This document shows, one piece after another, positions 3,942-8,202 of a DNA stretch of 8,202 nucleotides. The notes below the pieces were generated by a model that searched no databases, had not been told where the DNA came from, and was given only the letters and a program-made list of their open reading frames with translations. Location of the stretch: the NCBI GenBank assembly GCA_003248565.1, contig QFOV01000143.1:1-8202 (forward strand). Reading direction: 5' to 3'. Made by a program: the position numbers and the translations under genes. Origin of the DNA: Stenotrophomonas sp. GTDB taxonomy: Bacteria; Pseudomonadota; Gammaproteobacteria; Xanthomonadales; Xanthomonadaceae. Each line of letters opens with the position of its first letter. Positions within the stretch are counted from its first letter, which is position 1.

Positions 3942-5510
3942 ATGACGACCAACGACGTGGCAGCAGCCCCGAACCCCAAGGCAAAGATGCCGCGCCAGAT
4001 CGGCTACATCATCGGTAATGAGGCGTGCGAACGCTTCAGCTTCTACGGGATGCGCAACATCCTGGTGCAGTTCCTGATCACCTCGCTGCTGTTGCAGGAG
4101 ATCACCGCCGAAGGCCGTGCTGGCGAGGCGAAGGACATCATGCACAGCTTCATGATCGGCGTGTATTTCTTCCCGCTGCTCGGTGGCTGGTTGGCCGACC
4201 GCTTTTTCGGCAAGTACCACACCATCCTCTGGTTCAGCCTGATCTACTGCGTCGGCCATCTGTGCTTGGCCTTGTTCGAGGGCAACCGCCAGGGCTTCTT
4301 CCTGGGCCTGGGCCTGATCGCGCTGGGCGCAGGTGGCATCAAGCCGCTGGTGGCTTCGTTCATGGGTGACCAGTTCGACCAGGGCAACAAGCACCTGGCC
4401 AAGATCGTGTTTGACGCGTTCTACTGGATCATCAATTTCGGCTCGCTGTTCGCCTCGCTGCTGATTCCGCTGGCGCTGAAGAACCTCGGCCCGCAGTGGG
4501 CGTTCGGTATTCCCGGCATCCTGATGTTCGTGGCCACCTTCGTGTTCTGGCTGGGACGCAAGCGCTACGTACTGGTGCCGCTGCCGCCCAAGGACCCGCA
4601 TTCCTTCGCCAACGTGGTGCGTACCGCGCTGCTGGCACAAGCCCCGGGCCAGGGCCGGATGGGTCTGGTGGTGGCGGTGTTGGGCGTGGTGCTGGCGCTG
4701 GCTTCGTTCGCGTTGGTGCCCAGCCTGGGCATCGTGATCTGTCTGTGTCTGGCGCTGGTCTCGGTGCTGGCCGGTATTGGCGGCGGCACCATGCTGCAGC
4801 TGGACCGCGCCCGCGGCGTGCACCCGGAGGCGGCTGTCGAGGGCGTGCGTTCTGTGCTGAAGGTGCTGGTGATCTTCGCCCTGACCACCCCGTTCTTCTC
4901 GCTGTTCGACCAGAAGGCCTCGACCTGGGTGCTGCAGGGCCAGCAGATGAGCATGCCCAGCTGGTTCACCGCCTCGCAGATGCAGGCGCTCAATCCGCTG
5001 CTGGTGATGATCCTGATCCCGTTCAACAATCTGGTGCTGTACCCGGCCCTGCGTCGCTTCGGCTTCGAGCCGACCGCGCTGCGGCGCATGACCGCTGGTA
5101 TCGCCTTCAGCGGCTTGGCCTGGATCGTGGTGGGTGGCATCCAGGTGGTGATGGACGGTGGTGATGCCATGTCGATCTTCTGGCAGGTGCTGCCGTATGC
5201 GCTGCTGACCTTCGGTGAAGTGCTGGTCTCGGCCACCGGTCTGGAGTTCGCCTACAGCCAGGCACCGGCATCCATGAAGGGTGTGGTGATGAGCTTCTGG
5301 AACCTGACCACCACCATCGGTAACCTGTGGGTGCTGTTGTCCAACGCGGCGGTGCGCAACCACGCAGTCACCGACCGTATTGCCAGTACCGGCTTGAGCG
5401 AAACGGCGTTCCTGATGTTCTTCTTCGCTGGCTTTGCCTTCATCGCGGCGCTGGCGTTCGGCATCTACGCGCGCCGTTACAAGATGGTCGACTACTACCG
5501 GGCGGTTTGA
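3942..5510 (+). CDS. Proton-dependent oligopeptide transporter (POT/PTR2, MFS)
   Basis: This 522-residue inner-membrane symporter takes up di- and tripeptides with protons. The POT signatures are clear: ExxER with FSFYG (E27, E30, R31, residues 27-36), the proton-coupling motif of helix 1; GGWLADRFFGKYHT (81-94), the MFS loop 2-3 motif; GGIKPLVASFMGDQF (131-145), the PTR2 signature; FYWIINFGSL (160-169); and GEVLVSATGLEFAYSQAP (425-442) in the C-terminal half. Hydrophobic segments at about 240-280 fit the two extra helices that bacterial POT proteins carry between the 6+6 core helices, giving about 14. ATG 3942 has no good ribosome binding site. ATG 3987 (M16) has AAGG 5 bases upstream and may be the true start without losing any domain. 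The rhomboid gene follows after 2 bases. Exact substrates are not predictable. Confidence 0.92.
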   Translation: MTTNDVAAAPNPKAKMPRQIGYIIGNEACERFSFYGMRNILVQFLITSLLLQEITAEGRAGEAKDIMHSFMIGVYFFPLLGGWLADRFFGKYHTILWFSLIYCVGHLCLALFEGNRQGFFLGLGLIALGAGGIKPLVASFMGDQFDQGNKHLAKIVFDAFYWIINFGSLFASLLIPLALKNLGPQWAFGIPGILMFVATFVFWLGRKRYVLVPLPPKDPHSFANVVRTALLAQAPGQGRMGLVVAVLGVVLALASFALVPSLGIVICLCLALVSVLAGIGGGTMLQLDRARGVHPEAAVEGVRSVLKVLVIFALTTPFFSLFDQKASTWVLQGQQMSMPSWFTASQMQALNPLLVMILIPFNNLVLYPALRRFGFEPTALRRMTAGIAFSGLAWIVVGGIQVVMDGGDAMSIFWQVLPYALLTFGEVLVSATGLEFAYSQAPASMKGVVMSFWNLTTTIGNLWVLLSNAAVRNHAVTDRIASTGLSETAFLMFFFAGFAFIAALAFGIYARRYKMVDYYRAV

Positions 5511-5512
5511 AC

Positions 5513-6133
5513 ATGCAAGGACCGATAACCCTGATCCTGATCGCCATCACCGCGCTGGTGTCTTGGATGGCGTTCAACAACCGCAAGCTGGCTGATCGGC
5601 TGATCCTGTGGCCGCCGGCGATCGACAAGCACAAGCAGTACGACCGGCTGGTGACCTATGGGTTCATCCACGCTGATTTCGGCCACCTGTTATTCAACAT
5701 GGTGACCCTGTACTTCTTCGGCCGCTCGATCGAGGTCATCATGCTCGGTACCACCGGGCAGTGGTGGGTCTATCCGCTGTTCTACCTGTCGGCGCTGGTG
5801 GTATCGATCCTGCCGACCTACCTGAAGAACCAGAAGAATCCGAACTATCTGAGTCTGGGTGCTTCAGGGGCGGTGTCGGCTGTGCTGTTTGCCTACATCC
5901 TGATCGCGCCGTGGAAGCTGATCCTGGTCATGTTCATCCCGGCGCCGGCCATTCTGTATGCCGCGTTCTACGTCGGCTACAGCATCTGGATGGACAAGAA
6001 GGGCGGGGACAACGTCAATCACAGCGCGCACCTTGCCGGTGCCGCTTTCGGTGTGATGTTCATGCTGATCATGGAGCCGGAGCTGCTGCAGCACTTCCTG
6101 CAGAGTCTGATGAATCCTACTTTCCGCTTCTGA
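5513..6133 (+). CDS. Rhomboid-family intramembrane serine protease
   Basis: This 206-residue polytopic protein of about six helices should cleave membrane proteins within or near the bilayer. The catalytic serine is S118 in GASG (116-119) and the histidine is H173 in HSAHLAGAAFG (170-180), which together make the rhomboid Ser-His dyad. H58 and N62 in FGHLLFNM match the oxyanion-hole residues of helix 2 (His150 and Asn154 in E. coli GlpG). There is no large cytoplasmic domain, so it is the small type. ATG 5513 lies 2 bases after the transporter stop and has only a weak GGGCGG upstream, so translation is probably coupled to the transporter gene. Substrates are unknown; co-transcription might suggest the transporter or its quality control, but that is speculation. 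A G+C-rich hairpin follows the stop. Confidence 0.92.
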   Translation: MQGPITLILIAITALVSWMAFNNRKLADRLILWPPAIDKHKQYDRLVTYGFIHADFGHLLFNMVTLYFFGRSIEVIMLGTTGQWWVYPLFYLSALVVSILPTYLKNQKNPNYLSLGASGAVSAVLFAYILIAPWKLILVMFIPAPAILYAAFYVGYSIWMDKKGGDNVNHSAHLAGAAFGVMFMLIMEPELLQHFLQSLMNPTFRF

Positions 6134-6151
6134 TCAGCGGAGAGGGAGCTG

Positions 6152-6167
6152 GGGGCTGTATCGCCCC
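6152..6167 (+). other. Small hairpin after the rhomboid gene
   Basis: GGGGC (6152-6156), loop TGTATC and GCCCC (6163-6167) form a 5-pair stem between the rhomboid stop and the stronger hairpin at 6176-6206. There is no T-run. It may add to 3' end protection; alone it means little. Confidence 0.3.
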
Positions 6168-6175
6168 TCATGCCG

Positions 6176-6210
6176 GGGGCCGCGCGCATCGTGTCGTCGC
6201 GGCCCCGTTT
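6176..6210 (+). terminator. Probable terminator of the transporter-rhomboid operon
   Basis: GGGGCCGCG (6176-6184) and CGCGGCCCC (6198-6206) form a perfect 9-pair stem with a 13-base loop, followed by GTTTCGTT. The T-run is short and the loop large, so it is weaker than the sod terminator, but it is well placed 43 bases after the rhomboid stop. Confidence 0.6.
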
Positions 6211-6265
6211 CGTTCATGGCAGCTGCGCCCTGGACGCGCCGCACGCGTAAACGCCGGCGGCTGGC

Positions 6266-6430
6266 TCAGGCGGCGTAGCTGTCGAGCAGACGCGAATAGA
6301 CTTCGTTGTCGATCTTCTTGAATTCCCAGCCGTCAGTGTCGCCAGCGACGGCCAACTGGAACAGGCCTTCCAGCAGGGTGGAGTCATGGTCGTTGGACGG
6401 GATCTGCATCGTGCGGTCGTTGTCGAACAC
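6266..6430 (-). CDS. Small acidic 54-residue protein behind a sigma-54 promoter
   Basis: I do not recognise this protein. It reads VFDNDRTMQIPS at the N-terminus (Met at the GTG start), then a central segment STLLEGLFQLAVAG (17-30) likely to be helical, DTDGWEFKKIDNEVY (31-45), and ends SRLLDSYAA. It is strongly acidic, with 11 Asp/Glu against 4 Lys/Arg, has no cysteine, no signal peptide and no membrane segment, so it is probably cytoplasmic. Support for a real gene: GAGG (6440-6437) lies 6 bases before the GTG, a sigma-54 type promoter lies about 30 bases further upstream, and the composition is balanced and protein-like while the other frames give low-complexity shadows. An internal ATG (codon 8) has no ribosome binding site. 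It converges with the rhomboid gene and diverges from the GNAT gene. Confidence 0.75.
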   Translation of the reverse strand: MFDNDRTMQIPSNDHDSTLLEGLFQLAVAGDTDGWEFKKIDNEVYSRLLDSYAA

Positions 6431-6436
6431 GGGACA

Positions 6437-6440
6437 CCTC
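6437..6440 (-). promoter_or_regulatory. Ribosome binding site that fixes the GTG start
   Basis: GAGG (GAGGTGT in context) on the minus strand ends 6 bases before the GTG at 6430. Without it the start would be doubtful, since no ATG begins this frame before codon 8, and an in-frame stop lies six codons upstream at 6448-6446. Confidence 0.6.
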
Positions 6441-6470
6441 GGCTGTCAGCTGTTGTTTGCGGGTATACGC

Positions 6471-6487
6471 AGCAAATCTCGTGCCAG
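6471..6487 (-). promoter_or_regulatory. Sigma-54 (RpoN) -24/-12 promoter
   Basis: The minus strand reads CTGGCACGAGATTTGCT (6487 to 6471), a full match to the consensus core YTGGCACG-N4-TTGCW. The invariant GG (6485-6484) and GC (6473-6472) are separated by exactly 10 bases. Transcription should begin near 6460, about 30 bases before the GTG of the 54-residue gene. Such promoters need an AAA+ enhancer-binding protein acting from upstream; a dyad at 6539-6570 is a possible site. Confidence 0.75.
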
Positions 6488-6538
6488 CTTTTGAGACGCA
6501 GTCCATGCTTTGATGGCAGTGGCGCTGCTGGCGCCGAT

Positions 6539-6570
6539 GTCGGAAAGTGACGCAAAGTGGCGCTTCCGAC
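6539..6570. promoter_or_regulatory. Dyad at enhancer distance from the sigma-54 promoter
   Basis: GTCGGAA (6539-6545) and TTCCGAC (6564-6570) are perfect 7-base inverted repeats 18 bases apart, centred about 95 bases upstream of the predicted start near 6460. That is a usual distance for a sigma-54 activator site. The wide spacing is unusual for one dimer site. A second dyad, GGCGC-N5-GCGCC (6521-6535), lies about 68 bases upstream. Function is inferred only from position. Confidence 0.25.
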
Positions 6571-6619
6571 CGGTAGCACGCGTCATCACGTCGCTTTCAC
6601 CAAGTCCACCGCGTTCCGC

Positions 6620-6624
6620 AGGAG
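6620..6624 (+). promoter_or_regulatory. Ribosome binding site that fixes the GNAT start
   Basis: AGGAG sits 5 bases before ATG 6630. The frame is open back to an ATG at 6510, but that start has no such site and would add 40 residues absent from this small family. Confidence 0.7.
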
Positions 6625-6629
6625 TCATC

Positions 6630-6923
6630 ATGAGCTTGAGCAAACCACCCGTTCCAGATATCGAACATGACGCGGCTGCAAGCCGCTTCCAGACCCTGGT
6701 TGATGGTCAGCGCGCGGTGCTGGATTACGAACTGGACGGCGGCGTGATGGTCATCACCCATACCGGGGTGCCCGAGGCCATCGGCGGGCGTGGTGTTGCC
6801 GCGGCATTGACCCGGTTCGCGCTGGAGCATGCACGCGTTGCAGGCTGGAAGGTGATACCGGCCTGCGCTTATGCCGCAGCTTTCATGCAACGTCATGGCG
6901 AATATGCAGACCTGCTGGGATAA
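6630..6923 (+). CDS. Small GNAT-like N-acetyltransferase (YjdJ/COG2388 type)
   Basis: This 97-residue protein belongs to the short single-domain GNAT group, sometimes called GCN5-related N-acyltransferases of 90-100 residues. After a short N-terminus come strands AVLDYELDGGVMVITHTGVPEAI (29-51), the acetyl-CoA pyrophosphate-binding loop GGRGVAAALTRFALEHA (52-68, matching the RGxGxA pattern), WKVIPACAY (73-81) with the conserved cysteine C79, and FMQRHGEYADLL (85-96), all in the order of the family. The natural substrate of this group is poorly known. It is likely cytoplasmic. Upstream it diverges from the sigma-54-controlled small gene over 199 bases; downstream the lipoprotein gene starts 60 bases later and may be co-transcribed. 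Confidence 0.85.
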   Translation: MSLSKPPVPDIEHDAAASRFQTLVDGQRAVLDYELDGGVMVITHTGVPEAIGGRGVAAALTRFALEHARVAGWKVIPACAYAAAFMQRHGEYADLLG

Positions 6924-6983
6924 TTCGCTGGCATGGCCAAGCCCGACCGGGCGGCCGCACACACCTCCAAGGGATCAAAGGGC

Positions 6984-7811
6984 ATGAACAGGTTGGTACG
7001 GGGATCGTCTGCCGCAGCGGTATTGCTGCTGGCATTGGCTGGTTGCAAGCAGGATGAGCAAGGTGCGCCGGTCGCACCGGCCGCGGAACCGGTGCAGGCA
7101 CCGGTTGCGGTCGCACCTGCGGCAGCTGATCTGCGCGATGTGATTGAAAACACCCCAAGCTATGTCATTGGTATCAGCTACCCACCGGCAGCGGCCAAGT
7201 ACCCGGGTCTGGCCAATGCGCTGAGCGATTATGCAGGCCATGCCAAGGCTGACCTGTTGAAGTCGGTGTCCGAGCTGGGCAATGACAAGCCCACCGCCCC
7301 GTATGAATTGTCACTGGCCTTCGACATGCTGGTGGAATCACCGGCGGTTGTCGCGGTTTCGGCCGATGGCAGCAGCTACACCGGTGGCGCCCACGGCCAG
7401 CCGTTGGTAGCCCGTTTTGTATGGCTGCCCGAGCAGCAGCAACTGCTCAAGGCAGAAGACCTGATCACCACGACCAAGGGCTGGCAGGCGATCAGCGATT
7501 TCACCGAGGACAAGCTGCTGGAGCAGGCCACCGTGCGTGCGCAGGGCGAGGACATGTCGCCGGAAGAACAGCAGGCCCAGGTCCGCAACCTGTCCAAGAT
7601 GATCGACGAAGGCACCACCGCCGACGCCACCAACTTCGGTCAGTTCCAGCCCGTGCTGGATGCGGCCGGCAAGATCTCAGCGCTGCGCTTCGTGTTCCCG
7701 CCCTACCAGGTGGGGCCGTACTCGGATGGCACGCAGACGGTGGACGTGCCTGCGGCCGTGTTGTTGCCACATGTGGCGGCGGCTTACCAGGGGCTGTTCG
7801 CACGCCCCTGA
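6984..7811 (+). CDS. DUF3298 (RsiV-like) lipoprotein
   Basis: This 275-residue protein has a lipoprotein signal peptide ending in the lipobox LALAGC, with lipidation at C21; K at the next position allows transport to the outer membrane. An alanine/proline-rich linker (27-47) follows. Residues 55-130 look like the DUF4163 half. Residues 131-270 match the DUF3298 pattern, with YTGGAHG (132-138) and RFVFPPYQVGPYSDGTQTVDVP (235-256). In Bacillus RsiV this domain binds lysozyme, and in many Gram-negatives the role is unknown. No anti-sigma segment is present here, so it is not an anti-sigma factor. Lysozyme or peptidoglycan-fragment binding is only a possibility. ATG 6984 has AAGGGA 9 bases upstream. 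A GATAAT (6919-6924) across the GNAT stop might be its -10. The cfa gene begins 17 bases later. Confidence 0.85.
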   Translation: MNRLVRGSSAAAVLLLALAGCKQDEQGAPVAPAAEPVQAPVAVAPAAADLRDVIENTPSYVIGISYPPAAAKYPGLANALSDYAGHAKADLLKSVSELGNDKPTAPYELSLAFDMLVESPAVVAVSADGSSYTGGAHGQPLVARFVWLPEQQQLLKAEDLITTTKGWQAISDFTEDKLLEQATVRAQGEDMSPEEQQAQVRNLSKMIDEGTTADATNFGQFQPVLDAAGKISALRFVFPPYQVGPYSDGTQTVDVPAAVLLPHVAAAYQGLFARP

Positions 7812-7828
7812 AACACAGGAGGTCAGTG

Positions 7829-8202
7829 ATGGATGCAGGGCTGCAACGACGTGTGGAAGCACTGCTGCAGGAGGCCGATATCACCCCCGGCGGTGACAGG
7901 CCGCAGGACCTGGACATCCTCGACCCGCGCTTTTATGCGCGGGTGCTGGCCGACGGCTCGCTCGGTCTGGGCGAGAGCTACATGGAAGGTTGGTGGCAGG
8001 CGCATTCGCTGGATGGCCTGCTCACCCACCTGCTGGATGCGCGACTGGACGAGCGCGTGCATGGCAGTGGTGAAGTCTGGGACGCGCTCAAGGCCAAGCT
8101 GTTCAACCTGCAGAGCGGGCAGGGCAGCTACGAGGTCGGCAAGCGGCATTACGACCTGGGCAACGACCTTTACCGGGCCATGCTTGGCAAGCGGCTGGTC
8201 TA
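7829..8202 (+). CDS. cfa: Cyclopropane-fatty-acyl-phospholipid synthase, 5' part
   Basis: The first 124 codons of a gene of about 380-400 codons are present; it leaves the window without a stop. The enzyme transfers a methylene group from S-adenosylmethionine to double bonds of membrane phospholipids, usually in stationary phase or acid stress. The N-terminal domain matches E. coli Cfa closely: FYARVLADGSLGLGESYMEG (36-55) followed by WWQAHSLDGLL, then KLFNLQS (89-95) and VGKRHYDLGNDLY (102-114), the segment leading into the SAM-binding domain. The catalytic region lies outside the window. AGGAGGT (7817-7823) lies 5 bases before ATG, the best ribosome binding site in the window. It starts 17 bases after the lipoprotein stop, so the two are probably one transcript, perhaps an envelope-stress unit. 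Confidence 0.95.
   Translation, partial: MDAGLQRRVEALLQEADITPGGDRPQDLDILDPRFYARVLADGSLGLGESYMEGWWQAHSLDGLLTHLLDARLDERVHGSGEVWDALKAKLFNLQSGQGSYEVGKRHYDLGNDLYRAMLGKRLV

Noticed and set aside
3789..5363. 524-residue open frame on the minus strand
   Set aside because: It is antisense to the peptide transporter, is extremely rich in His, Gln and Arg, has no domain or ribosome binding site, and is explained by G+C-biased third positions of the real gene.
6214..6579. 121-residue minus-strand frame overlapping the 54-residue gene
   Set aside because: Threonine/serine/arginine-rich shadow that runs through the sigma-54 promoter; the other frame has the ribosome binding site and protein-like composition.
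6510..6629. 40-residue N-terminal extension of the GNAT protein
   Set aside because: AGGAG directly precedes ATG 6630, and the family is about 95 residues long.
7823..8149. 108-residue minus-strand frame
   Set aside because: Antisense shadow of the cfa gene.

Overview
The window looks like chromosomal DNA of a Xanthomonadaceae gammaproteobacterium, most likely Stenotrophomonas or a close relative. The reasons are the high G+C and codon use, the family make-up of the genes, and the intergenic repeats. These include a GTAG-headed hairpin that matches the architecture of the SMAG repeats of Stenotrophomonas maltophilia, and a REP-like inverted pair. No phage, plasmid, IS transposase, tRNA, rRNA or CRISPR is visible.

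Layout. (1) 1-415 is a gene-free cluster of structured repeats: three copies of a hairpin/G-quadruplex element, one degenerate relative and one SMAG-like hairpin. (2) 416-943 (+) encodes an exported SRPBCC-fold protein. It converges with (3) a two-gene minus-strand operon at 1857-947, an exported or membrane-anchored barnase-type ribonuclease followed by its barstar-type inhibitor, with a 4-base ATGA overlap. (4) 2119-2730 (+) is a Mn-type superoxide dismutase with a hairpin in its probable leader and a strong terminator, followed by an inverted REP pair. (5) 3763-2954 (-) is an exported endonuclease/exonuclease/phosphatase-fold protein whose catalytic motifs look eroded. (6) 3942-6133 (+) is a proton-coupled oligopeptide transporter and a rhomboid protease, 2 bases apart. 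(7) 6430-6266 (-) is a 54-residue acidic protein with a GTG start, preceded by a near-perfect sigma-54 promoter. (8) 6630-8202 (+) holds a small GNAT-like protein, a DUF3298-type lipoprotein and the 5' part of a cyclopropane-fatty-acyl-phospholipid synthase gene that runs off the window.

Most of these are ordinary accessory or housekeeping genes. Several act in or at the envelope: SRPBCC protein, RNase, EEP protein, peptide uptake, rhomboid, lipoprotein and CFA synthase. The points most worth following up are the RpoN-type promoter in front of an undescribed 54-residue protein, the repeat family in which one strand can form either a GNA-triloop hairpin or a G-quadruplex, the linked barnase/barstar pair, and the EEP protein with missing catalytic residues.
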